Assembly (NCBI GenBank): GCA_046351135.1
Contig: JAXLZA010000016.1
Span: 62,001-126,000 of the forward strand
Length of the DNA: 64,000 nt
Reading direction: 5' to 3'
Source of the DNA: UBA4427 sp046351135
GTDB lineage: Bacteria > Myxococcota_A > UBA9160 > UBA4427
The notes beneath the pieces are model-generated. The model saw only the letters and a list, made by a program, of their open reading frames with translations, ran no database searches and was not told the DNA's origin. How positions within the stretch are numbered: the first letter of the stretch is position 1; every line of letters begins with the position of its first letter. Below are positions 1 through 9,577 of the stretch, one piece after another. The translations under genes and the position numbers were made by a program.

Positions 1-1
1 C

Positions 2-175
2 ACGTCGTTCAACGTCCGAGGTGAGCCGATCGTCTGCACGCCCGAGGACGCCTACCGCTGCTTCATGCGGACCGAGATGGACCTGCTCGTCCTCGACGAC
101 TGCATCCTCGAGAAGTCGAAGCAGCCCGCGGTCCCGAAGGACGAGTCCTGGAGGCAGGAATATGAGCTCGACTGA
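2..175 (+). CDS. Carbamoyltransferase, C-terminal fragment (NodU/CmcH type)
   Basis: The window opens inside a gene; frame 2 is open from base 2 to a TGA at 173-175, giving 57 residues. The tail contains SFNVRGEPIVCTPEDAYR and, further on, the hydrophobic stretch LVLDDCILEK. This combination is typical of the C-terminus of NodU/CmcH-type O-carbamoyltransferases, which move a carbamoyl group from carbamoyl phosphate to hydroxyls of sugars or natural products. The N-terminal half lies outside the window. It overlaps the next gene by 14 nt, so the two are probably co-translated. Next to flippase and polymerase genes, it may carbamoylate a surface glycan; that role is inferred. Confidence 0.75.
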   Translation, partial: TSFNVRGEPIVCTPEDAYRCFMRTEMDLLVLDDCILEKSKQPAVPKDESWRQEYELD

Positions 176-494
176 CGACGATCGCCTGCGCCGCTTCTAC
201 GTCGATCGGCTCGAGCCGGCGGCCCGCCGTCTGCGCGAGCGCGGCGTCGCGTTCTTCCCGCTCGGGCCCGACGCCGGGGCTGCGAGCTACTACGCACCGC
301 CGCCGACCGGCCCCGACTTCGCTTCCCTCGACGACGCGGCGGCCTGGGGCGAGGCGCTGCGCGCGCTGTGGTCCGCCCAGGGACTGCCCGAGCTCGCAGA
401 GCTCGTCCCCGAGCTGATGGCGATCGCCGGCGAGCTCGACGTCGCCGAGGAAGAGACGGCCGACATCTCGCCGTTCGTCTACGTCATGTACTAG
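162..494 (+). CDS. Small acidic protein coupled to carbamoyltransferase
   Basis: A 110-residue soluble acidic protein starting at ATG 162, inside the last codons of the carbamoyltransferase; a longer frame reaching back to base 21 would overlap that gene almost completely and was not chosen. It has an N-terminal helical Arg-rich stretch (residues 8-32), a middle segment with Tyr-Tyr and Pro-rich residues, a helical Leu/Glu-rich part (about 58-100) and a distinctive end, ISPFVYVMY. There is no signal peptide or membrane segment. I do not assign a function. The 14-nt overlap suggests it acts with, or stabilises, the carbamoyltransferase. Confidence 0.7.
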   Translation: MSSTDDDRLRRFYVDRLEPAARRLRERGVAFFPLGPDAGAASYYAPPPTGPDFASLDDAAAWGEALRALWSAQGLPELAELVPELMAIAGELDVAEEETADISPFVYVMY

Positions 495-692
495 CAAGGC
501 GAGGTCCCAATCGACCGGAATGAGATGGACGCGATCGCCCCGGGGACCCGCCGCCGATCTCGAGCCTCCCGGCCCACTCGCATCTCGAATCCAACGAACG
601 CTCTGGCTCGCGAATTCTCCACGTCCCACGTCGCATCTTGCCGTGCGCCCACGCGAACCGCCCATCGGTCGCCGTCCGTCGCGGCGCCGCGG

Positions 693-1835
693 TCACGGAA
701 CCAGCGACAGTTCGGTCCTCATCGATCGCACATGCGCCGCACCCGTAAAGTGCGCCTCGAATCGAGTCCGTGCTGCCACTCCCATCGATTCGAGCAGTCC
801 GGGCTCCGTCGCAAGACGGTAGAGCCGATCGGCGAGTGCTTCGGGATCGGGCGCCTCCAACAGGAATCCGCTCACCTCATCTTCGACCAGATCGGGAATT
901 CCTCGATAATCCGTCGTGACCACCGGACGCCCCCAGGCCATCGCCTCGATGATCGAGAGGGGCTGCCCCTCGTTGTCGTAGCGGGTAGGAAGTACGAGTA
1001 CGTGACAACGAGAAAGTTGGACACGCTTGGCTTCGCCGCTCACAGTCCCACGAAGATGTACCCGGGATTCAAGTCCATCAGCTCGAACAAGCTCCTCGAC
1101 GAGCCCGTGCGCCTGCTCGACGGAGGAAACCCGACGGTCGTCGCTCGGATTCAGCCGAAACTCGCCGCAGAGCTCGAGCTCGGCCTGGACACCTCGTCGA
1201 CCGAGAATCGCGACTGCCATGATGGATTCGAGATATCCCTTGGATTCGATCAGATTCGACAAGAAGAGCAAGCGCAACGGCTCGCCACCGGTCGGCGGCG
1301 AAATTGGACTGAAGGCAGGGACATCCCCGGGGAGTCCGTTGGGCACGACCCGTATACGCGATGCGAGTGACGGATCGAAATCGAACATCGAACGGAGACG
1401 CTCCGCCAAGACCAGAATTCGCTCGGTCGAGCACAGCATTCTTCGTACTACCCAACGCAATGCACGCGATTGTGCGGCGTAGAAGCCATCGTAGTTGCCG
1501 CCGTGGACGTGAATCACGACCGATCGACGGAAGATTCTGGCCAGACCAACGAATGCGCAGTCCCGCAGAAACCCGGCGCGCGACTGGGCGACCGTCAGAT
1601 AGACGGTGGCCTGCGCGTTGCGGCGCAACGCACCGGCGAATCGAGCGAGCGCTCGTGCGTAGTCGAAGACACGACCGGTCGCGGAGCGAGCGAAGGTCTC
1701 GCTGGGCCGACCGATCCCGATGACCTCGAATGGCTCGCCGGCGTCTCGAAGACCATCGACGAGCATCTGAAATGCCATCGATTGCCCGTCGATCGGCGGC
1801 GGCAGGGCGCCGATGAGAATCAGCCTCGCGCTCAT
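693..1835 (-). CDS. Glycosyltransferase family 4 (GT-B)
   Basis: A 380-residue GT-B glycosyltransferase likely transferring a sugar from a nucleotide-sugar donor to a lipid-linked glycan on the cytoplasmic side. The N-terminus (LILIGALPPPIDGQSMA) has the glycine-rich acceptor-domain loop of GT4 enzymes. The C-terminal half has the linker SNLIESKGY and the donor-site motif E-x7-E in NEGQPLSIIEA, followed by GRPVVTTDYRGIPDLV. Its ATG overlaps the TGA of the upstream gene by 4 nt (1832-1835), so the two are co-translated. It converges on the small gene ending at 494. The sugar cannot be told from sequence. Confidence 0.88.
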   Translation of the reverse strand: MSARLILIGALPPPIDGQSMAFQMLVDGLRDAGEPFEVIGIGRPSETFARSATGRVFDYARALARFAGALRRNAQATVYLTVAQSRAGFLRDCAFVGLARIFRRSVVIHVHGGNYDGFYAAQSRALRWVVRRMLCSTERILVLAERLRSMFDFDPSLASRIRVVPNGLPGDVPAFSPISPPTGGEPLRLLFLSNLIESKGYLESIMAVAILGRRGVQAELELCGEFRLNPSDDRRVSSVEQAHGLVEELVRADGLESRVHLRGTVSGEAKRVQLSRCHVLVLPTRYDNEGQPLSIIEAMAWGRPVVTTDYRGIPDLVEDEVSGFLLEAPDPEALADRLYRLATEPGLLESMGVAARTRFEAHFTGAAHVRSMRTELSLVP

Positions 1836-4264
1836 CGCACGCCTACACTTTCAGAATTGGCGGGAACAGACCGGCCGGGGGCTGGTTCGGTCAAGACGAG
1901 GTCCGCGCGCGCGAGCTCTCCCGGTCCGAGTCTGACCTCGAAAACCCCCTCGACCGGACCCACGGAACGCCCGGGATTCTCGGGACTCAATGCGCTAACG
2001 AGAACCACCCGCGCCCTCTCGAAGGGAGCGGGGAGCACAAATCGCGCGTCTGCGCGCCGCTCACCCATGTTCACGAACACGATCGCCGGTCGCCCATCGA
2101 CGCTCCGATACAGGCTCGCTTCGACCGCACTCCGCTGCACCGCACGCGGCGGCCGATCGTCCATGAAAGCGACCCAACTCCTGGCCGCGATATTCGGGAC
2201 ATCATCCCCGGCGAGCTCGATCGGCCCCATGTACTCACCATAGGCGAGCCAGTCCGCCCAGCCGCGACGTACGCGCAGCAGATCCCTCGCCCAACCGACA
2301 GCCTCGGATGCGTGCGCTTCATACCATTGCAGATTGGCGAGCCCGGGCTGCAGACCCCATGCGATCGCGAGAGCATTTTTGATTCGGAGTGCATTCCGAT
2401 CGTCGGGTACCAGAGAGGGCATCCCCGCCAAGATGAAACGCTCGTGCCAAACGAGCGGAAAAAGCGGAATCGACTCGGACGAAGCATCGATGTAGTTCAC
2501 GCCCGCCGTGGAGATTCCGGTCATCTGTTCGAGCGCTCCCTCGACGACGACCATTCGACCGCTCCCCGCGACATTGTCAACCAGGTCACGAGCTGCCCGC
2601 GTCACCCATGCCCCTCGACCCGGAGGATTGCGTGGGGAGGCCCATGAGCCTTCGATCGCGTTGCCGATCACGTCGAGGTAGACTCCCGATGCTCCCAAGC
2701 GACCAGTCACCGCGTTGCTGTTCATGAGAACCAGCGTGCGCCAGATCTCCGAGGCCAGGTCCATCACAGCAAGACACGCATGACTCAAGGGAACCACAAA
2801 GACGCGTTTGCCGTCGGGGCGCTGCACCGTCTCTGTCCAGTAGCGAGGATATTGACTCACGCCCTTGGAACAGATGGGACGCCCCGATTCCAGCGGCGCA
2901 GTCGATTGATCTGTATGCGTCGCGTTCGTATAGAGAAGGATACGCGTGCGGCCGTCCGCCTGGAGACGAGCGATAGCCTCCTTCACCCCGGGCTTCGGAA
3001 GATGATCGGGAAATCCCCTGTCCATGCCCGGCCGATGCCACTCGTACCAATGGTGGACTGTCGGAAGGTTCGGGAAGTCCTGCCGGAATCGATCCGTTCC
3101 GGCCTCCAGCAGTGCGATTCCGCCTTCGGGCACGATCGAATGAACGAACCACCATGCGCCGTCTCGCAGATCGGATGCAATGTCGGCTCGGTCGCGCAGC
3201 AGGGGTGCCCGTCCCCATGCAGTCGAGCTCGTTACCCATTCCTTGTAGACATGAGCTAGCGCCGGCCAGCCGCGCTCTGCGCAGACGGGAACAACGGCGA
3301 TCGCCCAATCGGGAGAGACCTCGTTGGCAACGGCACCTGAGTCTTCCGGGTAGAGCTCGAAATAGGACTTTCCAATTCCACCCGGCCCGAACGCAACCAC
3401 GCGCTTCATCGCCCCCATCGGATCGTGCGCTCCGACGTAAAGCCCCACGTTGCCCTTCAGAACGCCGAACCATGGCATCGTCTGGTACATGCCTGGATAC
3501 ATCGCACTGAAGGCTCGACAATCGGAGCAGCGAAGCCCGAGATTCCCGCGCGGAATGACGAGCTCTCCGTGTCTGCCTCCATCGGATCGATAATCGAGAT
3601 CGAGGAACGGAAAGCGAACTGCGACGATTCCGCGCCTCGTACCAGTCGCTCGGGCAGCCAGTCGGAGCGCCAATCCGTCGCCCTGGATCGAGATTTCCTG
3701 GTCGACGGCAAGCCCGCGATCGCGATCGCTCCAGTGGAACCGCAGGACGCCCCCTGACGCAGCTTCCACCACCCGCCATTCGGCCGGCATGGTGCGGCTA
3801 TCGATCCAGACGCCGTCCGGCCCGCATGAATCGGGATCGGTGATTCGCGTACCGAGACAGACTTCCCACGCTCGCGCGTCGGGGCGGGATGCCGACGGTG
3901 CCACCAGATCCCCCCCGGACACCCGATGGGTGACGCCCTCGAGGACCCCTCCGCCTCGGTTGGAGACGGGCGCGGAAACCAATGCCCTGACCCCAGGGCT
4001 GGAAATCAGGAGCGCATCACCGCGCGACGTGACCTGGAGATCGCCAGCGGTCGAAATGGTGCCTCCCGCCAACCACTCGAATCGCGGCGGCGTCGCCGAT
4101 CGCAGTCGACAGGCCGCACGTGAATTGGGATGCGGAAGGGGTGACGCGATAGGATCCGCGATAGATATGCCCGCAACGAACGACACGAAGAGGAAAGCAA
4201 CGAGAAAGACCGTCGCACCCAGACGGGATACAGCCGAGTTGACAGACGACCGATTGAAGTTCAC
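1832..4264 (-). CDS. Secreted glycoside hydrolase-like protein (possibly DUF6259)
   Basis: An 810-residue exported protein. A signal or anchor segment (VFLVAFLFVSFVAGISIA) lies about 15-36 residues from the chosen GTG at 4264, which follows a G-rich tract; an ATG at 4342 is also open but would run into the divergent flippase gene and place an unusually long tail before the signal. The first half is beta-rich. The second half reads like a TIM-barrel hydrolase (HHWYEWHRPGMDRGFPDH, GVYLDVIGNA, then VVEGALEQM), which reminds me of DUF6259-type proteins. The C-terminus again looks beta-rich. A role in trimming or degrading the exported glycan is inferred. Confidence 0.6.
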   Translation of the reverse strand: MNFNRSSVNSAVSRLGATVFLVAFLFVSFVAGISIADPIASPLPHPNSRAACRLRSATPPRFEWLAGGTISTAGDLQVTSRGDALLISSPGVRALVSAPVSNRGGGVLEGVTHRVSGGDLVAPSASRPDARAWEVCLGTRITDPDSCGPDGVWIDSRTMPAEWRVVEAASGGVLRFHWSDRDRGLAVDQEISIQGDGLALRLAARATGTRRGIVAVRFPFLDLDYRSDGGRHGELVIPRGNLGLRCSDCRAFSAMYPGMYQTMPWFGVLKGNVGLYVGAHDPMGAMKRVVAFGPGGIGKSYFELYPEDSGAVANEVSPDWAIAVVPVCAERGWPALAHVYKEWVTSSTAWGRAPLLRDRADIASDLRDGAWWFVHSIVPEGGIALLEAGTDRFRQDFPNLPTVHHWYEWHRPGMDRGFPDHLPKPGVKEAIARLQADGRTRILLYTNATHTDQSTAPLESGRPICSKGVSQYPRYWTETVQRPDGKRVFVVPLSHACLAVMDLASEIWRTLVLMNSNAVTGRLGASGVYLDVIGNAIEGSWASPRNPPGRGAWVTRAARDLVDNVAGSGRMVVVEGALEQMTGISTAGVNYIDASSESIPLFPLVWHERFILAGMPSLVPDDRNALRIKNALAIAWGLQPGLANLQWYEAHASEAVGWARDLLRVRRGWADWLAYGEYMGPIELAGDDVPNIAARSWVAFMDDRPPRAVQRSAVEASLYRSVDGRPAIVFVNMGERRADARFVLPAPFERARVVLVSALSPENPGRSVGPVEGVFEVRLGPGELARADLVLTEPAPGRSVPANSESVGVR

Positions 4265-4327
4265 ATCCCCCCCAGTCGACCGCTCGACTCCCGAAAGCCG
4301 TGTTGCCCCGCGAAAGCTAGGAAGTCC

Positions 4328-5848
4328 TTGAACCTCAATCAACTCGCGACCGGCGTCATCTCGGGATACGTCTTCAAGGCCGTTCAGTTCGCCGCATCGG
4401 TCGCCCTCGTTCCTTTCCTACTCGACCCCGCGGTACTCGGCGTCGAAGACTATGGACGTGCATTCGCGCTCCTCGGCGCATTCGGAATGGTTTCGATCGC
4501 GACCGTCGGGCTCCATACGTCAGCCGACCGCTCGCTTGCAAAGGCCGTCTCCGCTCCATCGAAGACGGTCGAAGACCAAGCCGCGCTGCTCGGCAGTGCC
4601 ATCAAGATCCATCTGCTCGTGTCCCTCGTCTGCCTGATTCCGGTGTTCGCCTTCGGCACCGAGCTCCTCCAGCTGCTCGGGATCCCCACGACGTCTCCCT
4701 ACCGACTTGCGCTTGCCGCCACGATCGCAATCACTTTGTTCGAGACTGCCCTCTATCCTGTCCGATCACCGCTGCTCGCACGGGGCGACCTGGCCTATGT
4801 CAACCTGATCGGAATGCTCGAGCTGATCGGACGGACTGCCACGCTGTTCCTCTGGTTCAGCTTCTGTCGCCCCTCGATCGCCGCGTTCCTCGGCATCCAG
4901 GCGATCTTCGTGCTGATCCGACAGCTGGCGTTCTTCTTCCGAATCGCACCAGCGGAGCGTCGCGACCTCTATCGCGCGCCGCTGATGCGGTCCATCCAGA
5001 CCGTTCGGTATGCTGGGCCAGTCACCCTCGTCGAGGGCTCGACTCTCCTCATCCGAAACATCCCCGTGATCCTCGCTTCGCGCTTCCTGGGTGCAACTGA
5101 GGCAGGATACGTCGCGATCGTCGCCAACACGCTCCAGGGCTACGTACTGCAGATTTTTGTCGCGGTCTTCCAACCACTCGCAGTCCCCTTAGCGTCGCGA
5201 TTGCGCCTGACGGAGGCTTCGCCATCACGACTACACCGCTTCCTGCAGCTGGAGGCCACCTATGGACTCGGCATCGCGACGGCCTTCGGACAGCTCATCA
5301 TCTGGATACCCGTGGTCATTCCACTCTGGCTCGGCAAAGAGTACTCGGTGATCGTACTCGCGACTCAGATCATGGTCGCAGGATGTGGGATTCAGACCTC
5401 CACGCTCATCCGGCGCTCCATTCTGATCGGGAACGGCGCCCTGACCGCCGCGATCCCGACGATCACGGCATCCGCAATCGTCGCCAGCATATTGATCGGA
5501 TTCGGAATCGCGTCGCTGCATTCGTGGCTGGGGGCCATCGCTATCGGAACGGCGCACTACATCCTCTCGAGCATGCTGGGGATCGATCGTGTGTTTTCTA
5601 GTCTCTTCGAGGGCCGCGCGCCCCGAGAACGTGTGCCGCACGTCGCGAGCGTGACGGCGATCTTTGCCGTGTCGTGGCTCGTCGCGCGGTGGTCGGTCGA
5701 CGCGACGATCTACGGGCTGGTGGGACTTTCACTGACGGGCGTGATCTGCGCCGCAGCGATCGGATTCGCGACGATTATTCCGTGGCGTGATGCGACGGCA
5801 CTCGCCACGACCTTGTACCGCACACGAAGCGTCGATCTGTTCGAGTGA
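4328..5848 (+). CDS. Wzx-type polysaccharide flippase
   Basis: A 506-residue polytopic membrane protein with the length and spacing of the MATE-like oligosaccharide flippases that move undecaprenyl-linked repeat units across the inner membrane. It opens NLNQLATGVISGYVFKAVQF, typical of the first helix, and has about 12-14 hydrophobic segments through residue 490. Residues near 245-290 (GATEAGYVAIVANTLQGY) correspond to the second half of the bundle. The start is TTG 4328, preceded by CTAGGAAG. It points away from the glycosidase-like gene and toward the polymerase gene. It is the only plus-strand gene between 495 and 15.4 kb, and its base composition is less GC-rich than the operons after 7.4 kb. 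Confidence 0.85.
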   Translation: MNLNQLATGVISGYVFKAVQFAASVALVPFLLDPAVLGVEDYGRAFALLGAFGMVSIATVGLHTSADRSLAKAVSAPSKTVEDQAALLGSAIKIHLLVSLVCLIPVFAFGTELLQLLGIPTTSPYRLALAATIAITLFETALYPVRSPLLARGDLAYVNLIGMLELIGRTATLFLWFSFCRPSIAAFLGIQAIFVLIRQLAFFFRIAPAERRDLYRAPLMRSIQTVRYAGPVTLVEGSTLLIRNIPVILASRFLGATEAGYVAIVANTLQGYVLQIFVAVFQPLAVPLASRLRLTEASPSRLHRFLQLEATYGLGIATAFGQLIIWIPVVIPLWLGKEYSVIVLATQIMVAGCGIQTSTLIRRSILIGNGALTAAIPTITASAIVASILIGFGIASLHSWLGAIAIGTAHYILSSMLGIDRVFSSLFEGRAPRERVPHVASVTAIFAVSWLVARWSVDATIYGLVGLSLTGVICAAAIGFATIIPWRDATALATTLYRTRSVDLFE

Positions 5849-5862
5849 ACGCGGCACCGCGC

Positions 5863-7377
5863 TCAACGCAAATCGCTGAAGCCGTTCCGGGATGGTGCAA
5901 GCGGGTCCGAAAAGTCCCTCGCCGAATCCTGGTCAACTGCTGCATGCCGTGCGCGAATGCGCGCCGGCACGATCACAAACGGGAGCATGGCAATAGTGAT
6001 CCCGACCGTGTATCCGAACGACGAGAGCAGATCTCCGCGGGTAATGAAGAGGACCAGCCCGACCCAGAACGGGTAGATGATGTCGATTCGTCGGAATCCC
6101 GTTGGGCTTGAGGCCGGGTCGAAAGGAGTCCAGTAGCTGCGGTCCAAGGAGGCGAGGATCCACCCAAAGGCAAACGCCACGACTGGAACACCGATCACGC
6201 CGAAGTCCACCAGTGGTTCGGTCATGATCGGGACCGAGAGATTCGTGAAGTCGAACCCGAGGTCTCCACTCACCATTGCGCCGGTCCCAATGGGCTTGTC
6301 GGGCCAGATCGAACGGGGAACGAAGAAGAGCGCCGCCCCGAGCATCTGCATCCCCCAGCGAACCCCGTGAATGGCCATCCACTTGAGCGCGAGACAGATC
6401 ATCCCGAAAGCATCGACGTCGCCCGAGTGGGCCAGATACTCGAAAGGCGAGTCAATCCGCAGGTAGTCGCGGATGACCTCTGCCAGCGTCTGGGCATCGC
6501 GCGCCGCTCCGATCGATGGCAGGACGCTCAAGCCGAGGATCAAACAAAATAGCATCGGGACTGCCGTCTTCCGACCGGCCAGCAGATGGGGAGCTGACAT
6601 GCCGACGGCGACTGCAACGAACCAGTATCGTGCCGCAGCAAACGGACTGTTTGTGATCAATACACCGACGACATCGAATAGGAACATCGGCAGGAGCAGA
6701 CCGATGTCCATCACCGATCCGCTGTGGCGAATCGCGAGCGCCGTTCCCGCGACCGCTAGCAAGGGAATCGCACGGACGAACACCTGGTTCACGAGATAGA
6801 GGGGTCCGCTAGACGTCAGTGAAAGCGTACTCTCCGCCGCCGCGCGCGTGAACGCACCAACCAAACCCAAGGATGCGAGATAGATCAGCGCAAAAAAACC
6901 CACGATCAGCGAAAAGTGTACCGAGGCGACGCTTACGGGTTTTTCGAATGAATGAATGAATCGAGAAGGCCGAATTTGCGACGACATGCGATCCCGTACC
7001 GCATAGCCCCCCAGATAGAAGAGGATCCAGAGCGTGACCACGAAAGACGCGACTGGGATCTCGTCGACAAATATCATCACTGGTCCCGCAAGCGGGAATG
7101 CACCCGTCAGATACTGATAAAAGCCCGCAACGCAAGCAAAAATCAGCAACCCGACGAGATGAAAGAGATTCATCGAGTACGGGTGTCGACGGAGCGCGAA
7201 TCCCAGAGCGATCAGGACGATGATCGTGTTGAAGGCGAAGTGAAGGACGACTCCCGAATGGACCAGGGAATTCCCCCGGGTTTCGATCGTCATCGCACCC
7301 CAGACGATCAGGACTGCAAGCGTCGCGATCGCAAGAATCGATGCGAACGTACCCGAGATGCCGGCGGTGTTACGCAT
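5863..7377 (-). CDS. Oligosaccharide repeat-unit polymerase (Wzy-like)
   Basis: A 504-residue integral membrane protein with about 11-12 hydrophobic helices. The segment NLFHLVGLLIFACVAGFYQY near residues 70-90 and the large periplasmic-loop motif FFVPRSIWPDKPIGTG in the C-terminal third are characteristic of bacterial repeat-unit polymerases and O-antigen ligase-like proteins. It would join flipped repeat units in the periplasm. Its ATG at 7377 overlaps the end of the upstream oxidoreductase by 8 nt (ATGCGTAA), making it the last gene of the operon that starts at 13537. The less GC-rich composition matches the flippase and unlike the genes upstream. Confidence 0.85.
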   Translation of the reverse strand: MRNTAGISGTFASILAIATLAVLIVWGAMTIETRGNSLVHSGVVLHFAFNTIIVLIALGFALRRHPYSMNLFHLVGLLIFACVAGFYQYLTGAFPLAGPVMIFVDEIPVASFVVTLWILFYLGGYAVRDRMSSQIRPSRFIHSFEKPVSVASVHFSLIVGFFALIYLASLGLVGAFTRAAAESTLSLTSSGPLYLVNQVFVRAIPLLAVAGTALAIRHSGSVMDIGLLLPMFLFDVVGVLITNSPFAAARYWFVAVAVGMSAPHLLAGRKTAVPMLFCLILGLSVLPSIGAARDAQTLAEVIRDYLRIDSPFEYLAHSGDVDAFGMICLALKWMAIHGVRWGMQMLGAALFFVPRSIWPDKPIGTGAMVSGDLGFDFTNLSVPIMTEPLVDFGVIGVPVVAFAFGWILASLDRSYWTPFDPASSPTGFRRIDIIYPFWVGLVLFITRGDLLSSFGYTVGITIAMLPFVIVPARIRARHAAVDQDSARDFSDPLAPSRNGFSDLR

Positions 7378-9577
7378 GGCTGGTTCCTTCGGTAGGCACG
7401 ATCGACCTTCCAGTCGCCTCGAAAGTCACCCCGCTCGTCGACACCCACTCCCCCACCGGAATCGGACTCGCCGCCCCCGTCCGGACCGCCTCGAGCGTCA
7501 CCCGCACCGCCTCCGCCTGCCCCTTGTCCTGATTCAGCCCCTTGAGCGTCTTCCCGCCCGGCAGCGTGGTGACCCGGTAGTTCTCGCAGAGGGCGCTCCT
7601 GCCGTCCGCGTGCACCTCGAAGCGCTCCTTCGGCAGCTCCGTGCTCGCATTCGCGAGATACGCGATCGAGGCCGTCGAGCCGTCGGGATAGGCGACGAGC
7701 ATCATCGTCGAGTCGTCGGTCTCGCGGTCGCGACCGAGGGCCCGCGCCTCGACCCCATTCGGAACCTGCCCGACGAGATACGTGCACAGGTCCACGAAAT
7801 GACACGCCTCGCCGACGATCCGCCCGCCGCCGGTTCGCGGGTCCGTCAGCCAGGTTCCACCGGGCGTCGGTCCCGCGGCGACGACGTACTGGATCGCCAT
7901 CGGGCCGGCGCGTCGAGCGAAGGCCTCGCGGATCGCGCGGGCATGGGACGAGAAGCGGCGGTTGTAGCCGACCATCAGGAATCCGTTCGTCTCGCGCACC
8001 GCGCGCTCGACCTCTTCGACCTCCGCCATCGAGAGACCGACCGGCTTCTCGAGCCAGACCGCCTTGCCGGCGCGCAGCGCCTCGACGGCGAGGGACGCGT
8101 GCGAGTCGTGGCGGGTCGCGATGAAGACGAGGCCGACGCCCGGGTCGGCGAGGACGGCGGCGGGGTCGGTGCCACAGGCGGCGAAGCCGAAGCGCTCGGC
8201 GGTCCGCTTCGCCGAGGGGCCCGTCGCGGTCACGATCGTGCGCTTCGACAGGCCCTTCGTCTTCTCGAGGATCGGGAGCAGCACGCCCTTGGCGTAGTTG
8301 CCGGCGCCGAGGAAGGCGATGCCGACCTCGCCCGTTCGCGCGGTCGGCGCCGACGAACGAGCGATCGACGAGGGGCCGGACGCGGTCGTCGCGCCCGCTC
8401 CCGCAGCGGCCGATCGGCCTCCGGCGGTGAGCGCGAGCCCCCGACTCCGGTCGACGTTCTCGGCATAACGGAAGATCGCCGCCAGCGCCCGGCGCTCGCC
8501 CTTCGCCAGCGCCTCGTAGGTCCCGGTCGCCCGCTCGAACTCGACGGTCTCGACGTCGAGCTTCAAGGGATCGAGGGAGCCGCGGGCGGCGAGGTCGAGG
8601 AAGGCCTGGAGGTTTCGCTGCTCGGTCCAGCGCACGTAGGCGATCGGATAGTCGAGGCCGACCTCCTCGTAGCGGCGGTCGTAGCGGCCGGGGCCGTACG
8701 ACATGCTCATGCGCAGCTCGAGCTCCTTGTCGTAGAAGGTGCGCCGATCGAGATCCATCGCGGTCGCACCGACGGCGACGACGCGACCCTTGTGGCGGCA
8801 GAGCTCGGCGGCGAGCTGGATCGGGGCCGAGCTGTCGGAGGCGGCGGTCACGATCGCGAGGTCGACGCCGTGGCCGCCGGTCGCGCGGGCGAGGACGGGG
8901 TCGTGGTCGTCGCCGGGGCTCCCGCCGAAGTCCATGCCGAGGGCCATCGCCTGGGCGATCCGCTTCGGATCGAGATCGAGGCCATACACGCGACAGCCGT
9001 TCGCGAGCAGCAGCTGCACCGTCAGCTGGCCGATCAGCCCGAGGCCGATCACCGCGACGACCTCGCCGAGTGAAGGGGCACCGACGCGCAGGCCCTGCAT
9101 CGCGATCGCGCCGAGGGTCGCGAAGGCCGCCTTCTCGAGGGCGAGGCCCTCGGGCACGTGAGCCGTCAGGTTCTCCGGGACGACGACGAGCTCGGCGTGA
9201 TTCGCGTACCCCGCACCGGCGCAGGCGACGCGATCCCCGACCGCCAGCGAGTGCACACCCTCGCCCACCGCCTCGACGACCCCCGCGCTCGCATAACCGA
9301 GGGGCTGCGGGACGTCGAGGCGATCCATCACCGTTCGATAGGTCGGAAGCGGGCCCTCCTGGCGCAGCTTGCGCAGGACCTGCTTGACGAGATCGGGCCG
9401 GCTGCGCGCCTTGCCGAGCAGGGACTTCCGCGCGAAGTCCATCGCCATCTTCTCAGTCCCGGGCGACAGGACGGAGAACGCGTTGCGGACGAGGACCTGG
9501 CCTGCCGCGAGCGCCGGCGCGGGGACCTCGACGAGCTCGAGCGCGCCGGTGCGCGCATTCTGGAGGATCTGCCTCAA
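7370..9577 (-). CDS. Two-domain oxidoreductase: Zn-type dehydrogenase fused to Gfo/Idh/MocA
   Basis: A 735-residue fusion. Residues 1 to about 340 are a medium-chain dehydrogenase/quinone-reductase fold with a Rossmann loop in VIGLGLIGQLTVQLL. From about residue 385 a Gfo/Idh/MocA domain begins (VGIAFLGAGNYAKG) with the family EKP motif (VWLEKPVG) and an ACHFVDL active-site segment. Such fusions recur in polysaccharide loci, where sugar-nucleotide oxidation/reduction is the usual guess. The start is TTG 9577: the protein then begins LRQILQNARTG, GGAGG sits 8 nt upstream, and TTGA overlaps the stop of the DUF362 gene. The open frame continues upstream to 11161, but that part is antisense-like junk over the DUF362 gene. 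Confidence 0.85.
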   Translation of the reverse strand: MRQILQNARTGALELVEVPAPALAAGQVLVRNAFSVLSPGTEKMAMDFARKSLLGKARSRPDLVKQVLRKLRQEGPLPTYRTVMDRLDVPQPLGYASAGVVEAVGEGVHSLAVGDRVACAGAGYANHAELVVVPENLTAHVPEGLALEKAAFATLGAIAMQGLRVGAPSLGEVVAVIGLGLIGQLTVQLLLANGCRVYGLDLDPKRIAQAMALGMDFGGSPGDDHDPVLARATGGHGVDLAIVTAASDSSAPIQLAAELCRHKGRVVAVGATAMDLDRRTFYDKELELRMSMSYGPGRYDRRYEEVGLDYPIAYVRWTEQRNLQAFLDLAARGSLDPLKLDVETVEFERATGTYEALAKGERRALAAIFRYAENVDRSRGLALTAGGRSAAAGAGATTASGPSSIARSSAPTARTGEVGIAFLGAGNYAKGVLLPILEKTKGLSKRTIVTATGPSAKRTAERFGFAACGTDPAAVLADPGVGLVFIATRHDSHASLAVEALRAGKAVWLEKPVGLSMAEVEEVERAVRETNGFLMVGYNRRFSSHARAIREAFARRAGPMAIQYVVAAGPTPGGTWLTDPRTGGGRIVGEACHFVDLCTYLVGQVPNGVEARALGRDRETDDSTMMLVAYPDGSTASIAYLANASTELPKERFEVHADGRSALCENYRVTTLPGGKTLKGLNQDKGQAEAVRVTLEAVRTGAASPIPVGEWVSTSGVTFEATGRSIVPTEGTSHA

